Below, piece after piece: positions 17,075 through 25,166 of a DNA stretch of 64,000 nt. Numbering within the stretch: the first letter of the stretch is position 1; the number at the start of each line of letters is the position of its first letter. Origin of the DNA: Asanoa hainanensis (GTDB taxonomy: Bacteria > Actinomycetota > Actinomycetes > Mycobacteriales > Micromonosporaceae); assembly GCF_900188485.1 (NCBI RefSeq), contig NZ_FZPH01000009.1, forward strand, positions 124,001 through 188,000, given 5' to 3'. Made by a program: the position numbers and the translations under genes. The notes below the pieces were generated by a model. The model was given only the letters and a program-made list of their open reading frames with translations. It did not search any database and was not told where the DNA came from.

Positions 17075-18436
17075 ATGACCCGTCTCTGGAGCCGTGCCGC
17101 GCTCGCCGCCGGACTGCTCGCCTCGCTGCTGTCCGCGACCCCGGCCCAGGCCGGCCCCGCACCGGTCGCTCGCCCCACCGTGCAGGGGCCGATTCCCGGC
17201 ACCGCGCCCGGCGACCCGAAGTCGTCCGAGCTCGCCGACACGTACCCCTTCTTCTCGACGCCCTTCGACCTGGCCCGGCACGGCTACGTGGAGCAGGAGT
17301 TCTACCTCTCCGGCGCCGCCGACGGCTGGGACACCCTGGGCAACCAGGTGGCCACCGACGTGCCGTACCGGACGCGCCTGGTGGTCCGCCGACCCGCCGA
17401 CGCCCGCCGGTTCAGCGGCACGGTCCTGGTCGAGTGGCAGAACGTCACCGCCGGCTACGACCTCGACGCGCTGTGGAACGCGGAGGCGACCATCCGCGCC
17501 GGGCACGCCTGGGTCGGCGTCTCCGCGCAACGGGTCGGCGTCGACCAGCTCCGCGGCTGGAGCCCGACCCGCTACGGCACGCTCGACGTCACCGGCGCCA
17601 GAACCTTGGTGGGCGACGAGCTGTCGTACGACATCTTCGCCCAGGCCGGCAAGGCGATCGCGGACCCGCGCGGCGTCTCCCCGCTCGGCCGGCTGACGGC
17701 CCGCACGGTCCTGGCCATCGGGGCGTCGCAGTCGGCGTCCCGGATGACGGTCTACTACGACAAGGTGCTGCCCCAGGTGCGCCCGGTGTACGCGGGTTAC
17801 GGCTTCATCGTCGGCTCGGCACCGACCCGCGTCGGTCCGGAGCCGGTGTTCCAGGTGCTGTCGGAGACCGACGTGCGCACGCCGGCGCGCCCGGCCGACA
17901 CCAACCAGTTCCGTCGGTGGGAGGTGGCCGGCGGTGCGCACAGCGGCTCCAACGGCCAGGTCTACCGGGCACCGATCCAGGTGCGCGACCTCGGCGCGGC
18001 GCCGGTCTACACCTGCGCGCAGCCCCCGTTCAGCCAGGTCCCGGTGCAGCACGTGACGGCGGCGGCGTACGCACACCTGGAGCGCTGGGTGCGCCGCGGC
18101 ACGCCGCCGCCGACGGCGGAGCCGATCGCGTTCAACCCGGACGGCACCAAGGCCCGCGACGAGCTGGGCCTGGCCCGGGGCGGCATCCGACTGTCCCAGG
18201 TGGACGTCCCGACGGCCCTGAACACCGGCGACAACGCGGGCGAGTCGTTCTGCTTCCTGTTCGGCACGCACCAACCGTTCGACGAGGCCACACTGGACGG
18301 TCTCTACCGCACGCACCTGGGTTACGTCGCGCGCGTGGTCGCCACCGACGTCCGCAACGTCGTCGCCGGCTACCTCCAGCCCGCTGACGCGGCAGAGAAC
18401 CTACGGGCGGCGCTGCGGTCCAGCGTCGGCCGCTGA
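17075..18436 (+). CDS. Secreted alpha/beta hydrolase-domain protein
   Basis: A 453-aa exported protein with a signal peptide (residues 1-24, ending TPAQAG) and a large alpha/beta-hydrolase-type domain of the kind annotated 'alpha/beta hydrolase domain' (Abhydrolase_10). Motifs: FSGTVLVEWQNVTAGYDLD, the nucleophile region VLAIGASQSASRM with serine in GASQS, and WEVAGGAHSG, which supplies a histidine. A Cys pair near the end (YTCAQ, SFCFL) may form a disulfide. I chose ATG 17075 because GAAGGAG lies nine bases upstream; GTG/ATG codons further left add a basic leader. A strong terminator hairpin follows directly. Substrate unknown. Confidence 0.84.
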   Translation: MTRLWSRAALAAGLLASLLSATPAQAGPAPVARPTVQGPIPGTAPGDPKSSELADTYPFFSTPFDLARHGYVEQEFYLSGAADGWDTLGNQVATDVPYRTRLVVRRPADARRFSGTVLVEWQNVTAGYDLDALWNAEATIRAGHAWVGVSAQRVGVDQLRGWSPTRYGTLDVTGARTLVGDELSYDIFAQAGKAIADPRGVSPLGRLTARTVLAIGASQSASRMTVYYDKVLPQVRPVYAGYGFIVGSAPTRVGPEPVFQVLSETDVRTPARPADTNQFRRWEVAGGAHSGSNGQVYRAPIQVRDLGAAPVYTCAQPPFSQVPVQHVTAAAYAHLERWVRRGTPPPTAEPIAFNPDGTKARDELGLARGGIRLSQVDVPTALNTGDNAGESFCFLFGTHQPFDEATLDGLYRTHLGYVARVVATDVRNVVAGYLQPADAAENLRAALRSSVGR

Positions 18437-18441
18437 GGAAA

Positions 18442-18478
18442 GGCCCGCCGGCCCCGACCCGACGGGGTCCGGCGGGCC
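18442..18478. terminator. Bidirectional hairpin terminator
   Basis: A 10-bp perfect stem (GGCCCGCCGG with CCGGCGGGCC) continues, after one bulged T, into CCCCG/CGGGG around a six-base loop. It starts six bases after the secreted hydrolase stop and ends 15 bases before the stop of the convergent small membrane protein gene. There is no U-tract, as is common in actinomycetes. Confidence 0.75.
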
Positions 18479-18492
18479 GCCCCGACGCCCGG

Positions 18493-18891
18493 TCAGTGGT
18501 GGTGGTAGTAGTCCGCGCGGCGCCACACCATCGCGGCGAGCATCGTCACGAACATCAGCACGTGGCCGCCCATCATCAGGCCGTGCCCGGAGAGTGCGCC
18601 CAGCCAGTACGGCACCAGGAGGACGACGAAGGGCGCGTACATCGCGGCGACCATCTCCGCGATCCGCGGCCACGAGTGGCGCCGGATCGCCATCCAGCCC
18701 GCCATGCCGATGGACATGTTGGTGGCCATCACCAGGGCGTCGGCGGCGGCGTGGTCGGCCAGGCCGGGCAGCGCCATGGACCACAGTGGACCCAGGGCGA
18801 ACATGCCGACCAGCATCGAGACGACCATCTCGAGGTAGTGGAGGGCGAAGCGGAGGTGGCCCCGGCGGGTGCTGTGCGTCGTCGTTGTCAT
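18493..18891 (-). CDS. Small polytopic membrane protein, Met/His-rich
   Basis: A 132-aa hydrophobic protein with about four helices (residues about 16-40, 48-68, 80-102, 106-122) and a short polar C-terminus ending YYHHH. Methionines are abundant in the helices (MVVSMLVGMF, LMMGGHVLMFVTMLAAMVW), with histidines at several membrane boundaries. This composition could suit metal binding, but no defined motif is present. It is transcribed alone or with the two-component genes upstream on the same strand (gap about 70 bases). I recognise similar short actinobacterial membrane proteins but no established function. Confidence 0.72.
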   Translation of the reverse strand: MTTTTHSTRRGHLRFALHYLEMVVSMLVGMFALGPLWSMALPGLADHAAADALVMATNMSIGMAGWMAIRRHSWPRIAEMVAAMYAPFVVLLVPYWLGALSGHGLMMGGHVLMFVTMLAAMVWRRADYYHHH

Positions 18892-18962
18892 GTGGACGAT
18901 CCTCCCGGCGCGCTACCCGCGGGCGCAGGTGCCGAAGGTCATGACCGGGGTCATGTGACCCC

Positions 18963-19601
18963 TCAGAGCAGGCCGAGCTCCCGCGCCCGCAGGGCGGCCT
19001 GCGTGCGGTCCCGGGCGTCGAGCTTGCCGAGCACGTTGGTGACGTGGTTCTTGACCGTGCCCTCGGCCAGGAAGAGCGCGGCGGCGATCTCCCGGTTGCT
19101 GCGCCCGCCGGCGAGCAGCCGGACGACCTCGAGCTCCCGCTCGGACAACGACACGGACAACGGGGCCGGGGCCGCGGGCTCCGCGGCGATCCGGGCCACC
19201 AGCTTGGCCGCGACCGACGGCTGGAGCACCGACTCGCCGCGGGCGGCCGCCAGCACCGCCTCCACCAGCCGCTCCGACGAGACGTCCTTGAGGAGGTAGC
19301 CGAGCGCCCCGGCGCGCAGGGCCGCGAAGACGTCCTCGTCGTCGTCGAACGTGGTCAGCGCGATCACCTGTACGCCGGGATGCTCGGCCCGCAGGCGCCT
19401 GGTAGCGGCGACCCCGTCCAGCACCGGCATCCGCAGGTCCATCAGCACCACGTCGGGCCGCGTCGTGGTCACCGCGGCGAGGGCCCGCGCGCCGTCGCCG
19501 GCCTCACCGACTACCTCGATGTCCGGGTGTACGCCCAGCAGCATCGCCAGCGCCTCCCGGAACAGTGCCTGGTCGTCGACGAGCAGCACCCGGACGCTCA
19601 T
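18963..19601 (-). CDS. NarL/DesR-type response regulator
   Basis: A 212-aa two-component response regulator. The receiver is canonical: acidic pair VDD at residues 9-10, phospho-acceptor D55 in VVLMDLRMP, threonine in IALTTFDD and lysine in YLLKD. The C-terminal LuxR HTH reads LSERELEVVRLLAGG ... IAAALFLAEGTVKNHVTNVL. ATG 19601 overlaps the stop of the upstream kinase gene by 4 nt, so the pair is coupled. The divergent ABC transporter genes are the likely targets, by analogy with kinase/regulator/ABC sets in actinomycetes. Confidence 0.93.
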   Translation of the reverse strand: MSVRVLLVDDQALFREALAMLLGVHPDIEVVGEAGDGARALAAVTTTRPDVVLMDLRMPVLDGVAATRRLRAEHPGVQVIALTTFDDDEDVFAALRAGALGYLLKDVSSERLVEAVLAAARGESVLQPSVAAKLVARIAAEPAAPAPLSVSLSERELEVVRLLAGGRSNREIAAALFLAEGTVKNHVTNVLGKLDARDRTQAALRARELGLL

Positions 19602-20671
19602 CCGGGCACCTCGACCCACAGCGTCGAACCCTGGCCCGGCACCGATTCCAGGCTGGTCCGGCCACCCAGGTGCGCCGCTCGCTCCCGCAGGCCGAGCAGG
19701 CCGAAGCCGTCGCTCCCGGCGGCCGTGCCGGCACCGTCGTCACGCACCTCGACCCGCACCTCCGCCGGCCGAGAGTAGTCCAGCGTCACCGCGGCCTGTC
19801 GCGCGCGGGCGTGCTTGCGCACGTTGGTCAGGCCCTCCTGGACGGCCCGGAACAGGGCCTCCTCGGCGTCGGCCGGCAGCGCGCGCACCGGGCCGGTGAC
19901 GTCGAGACCGGTCGGCACGCCGGCGGCCGACGTCTCCGCGGCCAGTGCCTTCAGCGCCTCCGGCAACGGCACCGCCGGCTGGCGCTCGCGCAGCGCCCCC
20001 ACCGAGCGGCGTACCTCGCGCAGCGCCTCCTCGGCCTGGTCCTGGGCCTTGGCCAGCACCTCGTCGGCCCGGTCGGGCTGGGCCGCCAGCACCGCGCGGG
20101 CCGCCTTGATCTGCATCTGGACCACGGTCAGGGAGTGCCCGAGGCCGTCGTGGATGTCGCGGGCCACCCGGTTGCGCTCCCGCACGGCGGCGAGCTCCTC
20201 CACCTGCACCGCGTACTCCCGGAGCTTGGTCCTCGCCTCCTGTTCCCGCAGCAGCAGCTTGGTCAGCACCGCCGCGAACACGGCGGCGGCGAGCAGGCCC
20301 AGGCCCTCGCGCAGGCCCTCGGCGAAGGCCATGCCGGCGTGGAAGAACGGCACCAGCGCGACCACGACGACCACCGCCGGCACGGGCAGCAGCAGCGTGG
20401 TCTGGCTCACCAGCACGACCAGCAGCAGGGCGGAGCCCACATAGCCACCTGAGGTGGCGAAGACGGCACCCCCGAGCAGGAAGAGCGCCACGATGTACGC
20501 GTACCGCGGCCAGATCCTGCTGCTCTTCTCGACGCGTCCGAAGCCGAACGTCGCGGCGAGCACGAAGGCGACCGCCGGCCCGAGGGACACCGCCGACCGG
20601 TGTCCGGCGACGACGTCGACCACGAGGGTGACGAACGCCGCGACGGTCAGCGCGGCCAGGGCACGTCTCAC
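19598..20671 (-). CDS. HisKA_3-type sensor histidine kinase
   Basis: A 357-aa membrane sensor kinase. Residues 1-140 form about five hydrophobic segments with no large extracellular loop, suggesting sensing within the membrane. A short coiled-coil (LREQEARTKLREYAVQVEEL) precedes the H-box RDIHDGLGHSL, with H174 as phosphorylation site. The HATPase region includes VQEGLTNVRKHARA (N-box), VRDDGAG and GFGLLGLRERAAHLGG. The start is GTG 20671. The gene diverges from the ABC ATPase gene at 20727, leaving only 55 bases that must hold both promoters. Confidence 0.92.
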   Translation of the reverse strand: MRRALAALTVAAFVTLVVDVVAGHRSAVSLGPAVAFVLAATFGFGRVEKSSRIWPRYAYIVALFLLGGAVFATSGGYVGSALLLVVLVSQTTLLLPVPAVVVVVALVPFFHAGMAFAEGLREGLGLLAAAVFAAVLTKLLLREQEARTKLREYAVQVEELAAVRERNRVARDIHDGLGHSLTVVQMQIKAARAVLAAQPDRADEVLAKAQDQAEEALREVRRSVGALRERQPAVPLPEALKALAAETSAAGVPTGLDVTGPVRALPADAEEALFRAVQEGLTNVRKHARARQAAVTLDYSRPAEVRVEVRDDGAGTAAGSDGFGLLGLRERAAHLGGRTSLESVPGQGSTLWVEVPG

Positions 20672-20726
20672 GGCACCACTGTGGGCTCTCAGCGCAGACA
20701 CAGCAACCCTGGGCGATCCTGCACGC

Positions 20727-21638
20727 ATGATCCTGGCTACCCATCTGGGCAAGCGGTACGGCGCGAAGGTCGCCGTCGACGACCTCTCGTTCGAGGTCCG
20801 CCCTGGCCTGGTCACCGGCTTCCTCGGCCCCAACGGCGCCGGCAAGTCGACGACCATGCGACTGATGCTCGACCTCGACCGCGGCGCCGGCGAGACGCTC
20901 TTCGACGGCCGGCGGTTCGCCAGGTTGCGGCACCCCATGCGGGAAATCGGCGCGGTGCTGGAGGCGCGCGCGTTCCACCCGACCCGGACCGCCCGCAACC
21001 ATCTGCGCATGCTCGCCGCGGGCAGCGGCATCCCGGCGTCGCGCGTGGACGAGGTGCTCGAGTTCGTGGGCATCGCCGACGTCGCGCGCCGCAAGCCCAA
21101 GGGCTTCTCGCTCGGCATGGCGCAGCGGCTCGGCCTGGCCCAGGCGCTGCTCGGCGACCCGGGCACGCTGATCCTCGACGAGCCGGCCAACGGTCTGGAC
21201 CCGCATGGCATCCACTGGCTGCGCGACGTGCTGCGGGCGCTGGCCGCCGAGGGCCGCACGGTGTTCGTCTCCAGCCACCTGCTCTCCGAGATGGAGCTGA
21301 TGGCCGACGAGCTCGTGGTGGTGGGCCGCGGGTCGATGATCTACTCCGGCAAGGTCGACGGCTTCGTGAGCGAGTTCACCCGGTCGACGGTGCTGGTCCG
21401 CAGCCCCGAGTCGGCCGTGCTGGCCGCCGCGCTGCGGGCGCTGGACGGGGTGAGTGTGGAGCCGACCGACGACGGCGGCCTGCGGGTCGCGGGCGCCGAC
21501 GCGGTGACGATCGGCGACGTCGCGTTCGACAACGGCGTACGCCTGCACGAGCTCGCCACGACGACGGCCTCGCTGGAGACGGCGTTCATGACCGCGACCG
21601 GCGACGCTTCGGAGTACGTGGCGGTGGCCCATGGCTGA
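20727..21638 (+). CDS. ABC transporter ATP-binding protein
   Basis: A 303-aa ABC ATPase of the drug/lantibiotic-export type. Walker A is GPNGAGKST (residues 34-42), signature region FSLGMAQRLGLAQALLG, Walker B TLILDEPANGLDPHG and H-loop VSSHLLSEM. A C-terminal extension of about 80 residues follows the nucleotide-binding domain, common in ABC-2 partners. No ribosome binding site is visible before ATG 20727, so the message may be leaderless. It overlaps the permease gene by 8 nt. Divergent from the two-component genes, which may sense the exported compound. Confidence 0.9.
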   Translation: MILATHLGKRYGAKVAVDDLSFEVRPGLVTGFLGPNGAGKSTTMRLMLDLDRGAGETLFDGRRFARLRHPMREIGAVLEARAFHPTRTARNHLRMLAAGSGIPASRVDEVLEFVGIADVARRKPKGFSLGMAQRLGLAQALLGDPGTLILDEPANGLDPHGIHWLRDVLRALAAEGRTVFVSSHLLSEMELMADELVVVGRGSMIYSGKVDGFVSEFTRSTVLVRSPESAVLAAALRALDGVSVEPTDDGGLRVAGADAVTIGDVAFDNGVRLHELATTTASLETAFMTATGDASEYVAVAHG

Positions 21639-22401
21639 CGCGCTGCGCTTCGAGTGGGTGCGGCTGCGCACCTTGCGGTCCACGTACTGGCTGATCGGTT
21701 CGGCGCTCGTGCTCAACGTCGCGATCGCGCTCCTGGTGGCCTCGCTCGTCGCCGACCCGACGCCGGACGTGGTCGCGGCCGCGGTGACCGGTGGCGGCGC
21801 GAACACTCCGGTGCCGATGGCCGTGGTGCTGCTGGCGGTGGTCGGGGTGTTCGCGTCGGGCCACGAGTACCGCTACGGCACGATCCAGCCGACCCTGACC
21901 ACGGTGCCGCAACGGGCCCGGCTGTTCACGGCGAAGGTGCTCGTCGTGGGCGCGACGGCCCTGGTCGTCACGACGGTGTCGGTGTTGCTCGACGTCGCCG
22001 CGACGCTGCCGTTCTGGGCGGACACGCCGGCGCTGACGGGCGTGACGGTGATCGGCTACGTGCTGCTCGCGGTGCTCTGGGCGGTGGTCGGCGTGGCCTT
22101 CGGCCAGTTGCTGCGCGGCGTACCCGGCGCCCTGACCGTGATCCTGGTAATGCCGATGGTCGTCGAACAGCTGATCTTCCGGCTGTCGTACGTGCCGGCG
22201 CTGGACTGGCTGCACCCCGTGGTGAAGTTCCTGCCGTTCACCGCCGGCATGCAGTTGGTCAGCGCGGCCGGCGAGGCGTCGGGCGGGCTGGCCTCGGAGG
22301 TCGGCCTGTTCAGCCGGTGGCCGTCGGCGGCGGTGTTCGCGGTCTTCGTGGCCGCCGTCCTGGCCGCCGCCGTCACCCTGTTCCGTCGGCGCGATGCCTA
22401 G
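21631..22401 (+). CDS. ABC-2-type transporter permease
   Basis: A 256-aa integral membrane protein with six predicted helices: a first near residues 20-40, a pair around 60-125, 140-165, one flanking MPMVVEQLIF and a last at about 228-250 ending in FRRRDA. The motif ASGHEYRYGTIQPTLTTVPQR after the second helix is typical of ABC-2 permeases paired with an exporter-type ATPase. It overlaps the ATPase gene by 8 nt. It ends 14 bases before the P1 stem of the SAM-IV riboswitch, which therefore controls the next gene and not the transporter. Confidence 0.88.
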   Translation: MADALRFEWVRLRTLRSTYWLIGSALVLNVAIALLVASLVADPTPDVVAAAVTGGGANTPVPMAVVLLAVVGVFASGHEYRYGTIQPTLTTVPQRARLFTAKVLVVGATALVVTTVSVLLDVAATLPFWADTPALTGVTVIGYVLLAVLWAVVGVAFGQLLRGVPGALTVILVMPMVVEQLIFRLSYVPALDWLHPVVKFLPFTAGMQLVSAAGEASGGLASEVGLFSRWPSAAVFAVFVAAVLAAAVTLFRRRDA

Positions 22402-22415
22402 GGGCGTATGGTGGC

Positions 22416-22533
22416 GCCAGGTCATGAGTGTCAGCGCGTAGCCCCGGCTTGCTGACCGGCAACCCTTCATCGCGATGGGGTGCCCCGGGTGAGGACCTGG
22501 CCGACGCCGCCCGGTGTTCGGCAAGCGCGAGCA
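22416..22533 (+). ncRNA. SAM-IV-type S-adenosylmethionine riboswitch
   Basis: The leader of the class V aminotransferase gene matches the SAM-IV riboswitch class of Actinobacteria. P1 is an 8-bp helix, GCCAGGTC (22416-22423) with GACCTGGC (22494-22501). Inside it are the conserved blocks ATGAGTGTCAGCG, GCCCCGGCTTGCTGACCGGC, AACCCTTCATCG and GGGGTGCCCCGGGTGA. After P1 come the P4 hairpin (22501-22521) and the typical tail GCAAGCGCG. The ribosome binding site GGAAG starts at 22536, so ligand binding could sequester the initiation region. SAM binding should lower expression of the enzyme when methionine supply is high. Confidence 0.88.
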
Positions 22534-22546
22534 TCGGAAGGCCCTC

Positions 22547-23791
22547 GTGATCACTCTCGCTGCCCTGCCGCCCCAGGTGGCGCTCCCCGACGGGCACAAG
22601 GTGCCCTTCGCCAACCTCGACTACGCCGCGACCGCGCCCGTCGCGCGCGCCGCGGCCGAGGCGGTCGAGGCCCTGCTGCCCTGGTACGGGAGCGTCCACC
22701 GGGGTGCCGGAGCCCTGTCGCAGAAGACCTCGCTGGAGTACGAGCGCGCCCGCCAGACCATCGGCGACTTCCTGGGTTGTCGGCCGGGCGACGAGGTGGT
22801 GTTCACCAGGAACACCACGGACGCGATGAACCTGCTCGCCCACGCCCTGCCGCCGGACACGCTGACGGTGACGTTCCTCGGCGAGCACCACGCCGGCCTG
22901 CTGCCCTGGCCCTCGGTGCACCGGCTGCCGATACCCGCGTCGCCGGAGTCGGCGGTCGCGTCGCTCGCGGAGGCGTTGCGGGCCATCCGGGCCCGCGACG
23001 GCGCCGCCCGGCCGGTGCTCGTGGCCGTGACCGCCGCGAGCAACGTGACCGGCGAGGTGTGGCCGATCGCGGACCTGGTCGAGCAGGCGCACCGGTGCGG
23101 CGCCCGGCTGGCCGTCGACGCTGCCCAGCTCGCGCCACACCGGCCCGTCGACCTGTCGTCCTGGGACGCCGACTACGTGGCGATCTCAGGCCACAAGCTC
23201 TACGCGCCGTTCGGCGCCGGGGTGCTCGCCGGACGGGCCGACTGGCTGGACCAGGCGCCGCCGTACCTGGCCGGTGGCGGCGCCACCCGGTCGGTCGACG
23301 CCGGGGCCGAGACGGTGACCTGGACGGACGGCCCGGCCAGGCACGAAGCGGGCACGCCGAACGTGTTCGGTGCCGTGGCGCTGGGTGCGGTCTGTGCCGC
23401 GCTGGCGTCGTCGGACCGGGCCGACTGGCAGGACCACGAGGCCCGGCTGTCCGCGCGTCTCGAACGACGGCTGGTCGGGATCCCGGGTGTGGCGGTGCTG
23501 CGGTCCTTCCCGGCCGGGTCCGACCGGGTGGGCATCGTCTCGTTCGCCGTGTCGGGGGAGGACAGCGGCGACCTGGCCACCTGGTTGAGCGTGGAGCACG
23601 GCATCGGGGTCCGCGAGGGCCTGTTCTGCGCGCACCCGTTCAGCCGCCACCTGCTGTCCGAGGCGGGTCGCCGGACGGGCCGGCCGATGCCCGCGACCGC
23701 GCTGCGCGCCAGCATCGGCGCGGGCACCACGGCCGACGACATCGACCGGCTCGTCGCGGCGTTGGCGGACCGGGTCGGCACGGCACGATGA
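22547..23791 (+). CDS. Class V aminotransferase / cysteine desulfurase-like PLP enzyme
   Basis: A 414-aa fold-type I PLP enzyme. The Schiff-base lysine is K217 in SGHKLYAPFG, and the cofactor-binding aspartate is D191 in AVDAAQLAPH. Other family features are NLDYAATAPV near residue 24, HRGAGALSQ and TRNTTDAMNLL. A cysteine lies in GLFCAHPFSRHL, near the region of the desulfurase active-site cysteine, but assignment is uncertain. GTG 22547 has GGAAGG six bases upstream; an in-frame GTG at 22514 lies within the riboswitch. The SAM-IV leader points to a role in sulfur amino acid or SAM metabolism; cysteine desulfuration and beta/gamma-lyase reactions are both possible. Confidence 0.87.
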   Translation: MITLAALPPQVALPDGHKVPFANLDYAATAPVARAAAEAVEALLPWYGSVHRGAGALSQKTSLEYERARQTIGDFLGCRPGDEVVFTRNTTDAMNLLAHALPPDTLTVTFLGEHHAGLLPWPSVHRLPIPASPESAVASLAEALRAIRARDGAARPVLVAVTAASNVTGEVWPIADLVEQAHRCGARLAVDAAQLAPHRPVDLSSWDADYVAISGHKLYAPFGAGVLAGRADWLDQAPPYLAGGGATRSVDAGAETVTWTDGPARHEAGTPNVFGAVALGAVCAALASSDRADWQDHEARLSARLERRLVGIPGVAVLRSFPAGSDRVGIVSFAVSGEDSGDLATWLSVEHGIGVREGLFCAHPFSRHLLSEAGRRTGRPMPATALRASIGAGTTADDIDRLVAALADRVGTAR

Positions 23792-23842
23792 CGGCCTGAA
23801 CCGTCTCGTACAGGTGCCGGGCTGTCGCGAAGGCCGTCCCGG

Positions 23843-24457
23843 TCAGGGCCGGCAGACCCGGCGGACCAGGTCGCGCCAGCCGTTCGCGAGCGCGTCGGTG
23901 ACCTGGTCCGCGGCGTGGTCGGCGTCGGTCGCCGACAGGTAGCGCAGCAGCGGCACGTCGAGCGCCGCGGTCAGTTGGGCGGTGAGCACCGTGAGGTCGG
24001 CCGGGCCGAGGTCGATCAGGCCCAGCAGCATCCGGATGTGGGTGTGGGACAGCGACGCCGGCAGGCCGCCGGCGGGAACCGGCAGGCGGCCGAGGAGGGC
24101 GGCCCGGGCGGCGTCGCGGTTGTCCATCAGGAACCGCATCCGGGCCTCGCCGTACGCGGCGAGCCGGTCGATCGGCGGCGCACCGGGACCGAGCGGCGGC
24201 GGCCCGCCGAGCATCTGCTCCTGGAAGTCGCGCTCGGCGTCGTCGAGCAGTGCGACGAAGATCCCCGTGCGGGTGCCGAAGCGGCGGAAGACGGTGCCCT
24301 TGCCCAGCCCGGAGCGCTCGGCCAGCGCGTCCATGGTCAACCGTTCCGGGCCGGCCTCGGCCAGCATCTCGCGCGCGGTGGCGAGCAGATGCTGCCGGTT
24401 GCGGGCGGCGTCGGCGCGTTCCGGCTGTGGCGCCTGCCACACCAGGGGCTCGGTCAC
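23843..24457 (-). CDS. TetR-family repressor
   Basis: A 204-aa TetR regulator: HTH region LTMDALAERSGLGKGTVFRRFGTRTGIFVALL at residues about 40-71, then a helical ligand-binding domain. The GTG start at 24457 is supported by the family N-terminus RNRQHLLATAREMLAEAG. It diverges from the LUD-domain gene; the interval contains two near-identical palindromes that are probably its operators, giving both autoregulation and control of the LUD gene. Effector unknown. Confidence 0.9.
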   Translation of the reverse strand: MTEPLVWQAPQPERADAARNRQHLLATAREMLAEAGPERLTMDALAERSGLGKGTVFRRFGTRTGIFVALLDDAERDFQEQMLGGPPPLGPGAPPIDRLAAYGEARMRFLMDNRDAARAALLGRLPVPAGGLPASLSHTHIRMLLGLIDLGPADLTVLTAQLTAALDVPLLRYLSATDADHAADQVTDALANGWRDLVRRVCRP

Positions 24458-24482
24458 CAGGTCACCCTACCGGCCACGGCAG

Positions 24483-24527
24483 AAGCGGGGTAAAGTCCGC
24501 TTACGAAAAGCGGGGTGAAGTCCGCTT
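24483..24527. promoter_or_regulatory. Tandem 20-bp palindromic operators
   Basis: Two copies of AAGCGGGGTRAAGTCCGCTT occupy 24483-24502 and 24508-24527, differing at one base. Each has AAGCGG/CCGCTT arms with an 8-base centre, and the copies are 25 bases apart. They sit between the divergent TetR gene and the LUD-domain gene, 25-70 bases from both starts. This is the expected architecture for a TetR repressor binding as two dimers. Confidence 0.8.
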
Positions 24528-24551
24528 AGCCGAAGATCCAAGGAGAGACCC

Positions 24552-25166
24552 ATGACCGACAGCCGTTTCACCACGCTCCCGGACGAGCAGACCCTGAAGG
24601 CGACCGTGGTCGCGCTCGAGGAGCACGGCTTCAGCGTCGAGATCGTCGACGACCTCGACGCCGCGCGCGAGGTCACCCTGGCCCGCATCCCGCACGGCGC
24701 GTCGGTGATGACCAACACCTCGATGACCCTCACCGAGTCCGGCATCGAGGCCGCGATCAACGACGCTGGGCCGTACGACTCGGCCCGCGCCAAGATGCTC
24801 ACCCTGGACTGGCAGACGCAGGGCCAGGAGATGAAGCTGATCGCCAACCAGACCGACTACGCGCTCGGCAGCGTGCACGCGATCACCCGGGACGGCACGC
24901 TGGTCATCGCCTCGGCGTCCGGCAGCCAGTTCGCCTCGTACGCCTGGGGCGCCGCCAACGTCATCTTCGTGGTCGGCGCCCAGAAGCTCGTGGCCACCCT
25001 GGCCGAGGCCCACGAGCGGATCTACCAGCACAGCCTCAAGCTCGAGGACGCCCGCGCCCAGGCCGCCTACGGCATGCACAGCAGCGTCGGCAAGGTCCTG
25101 GAGATCCACCAGGAGATGCCCGGCCGGATCCACATCGTCCTGGTCCGCACGCTCGTCGGCTTCTAG
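24552..25166 (+). CDS. LUD-domain protein (LutC/YkgG-like)
   Basis: A 204-aa cytosolic protein of the LUD (lactate utilisation) superfamily. Characteristic stretches are VEIVDDLDAAREVTLARIPHGASVMTN-type sequence near residue 35, then TDYALGSVHAITRDGTLVIASASGSQFASYAWGA and IFVVGAQKLV. A good AAGGAGA lies seven bases before ATG 24552. In lactate operons LutC works with LutA and LutB, but neither is nearby, so this is an orphan copy under TetR control. It ends at a CTAG that also supplies the stop codon of the convergent Clp gene. Confidence 0.83.
   Translation: MTDSRFTTLPDEQTLKATVVALEEHGFSVEIVDDLDAAREVTLARIPHGASVMTNTSMTLTESGIEAAINDAGPYDSARAKMLTLDWQTQGQEMKLIANQTDYALGSVHAITRDGTLVIASASGSQFASYAWGAANVIFVVGAQKLVATLAEAHERIYQHSLKLEDARAQAAYGMHSSVGKVLEIHQEMPGRIHIVLVRTLVGF

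Noticed and set aside
16274-18316. A 680-codon minus-strand open frame
   Set aside because: It lies antisense to the QsdR-type and secreted hydrolase genes and crosses an intergenic region without any domain; high-GC shadow.
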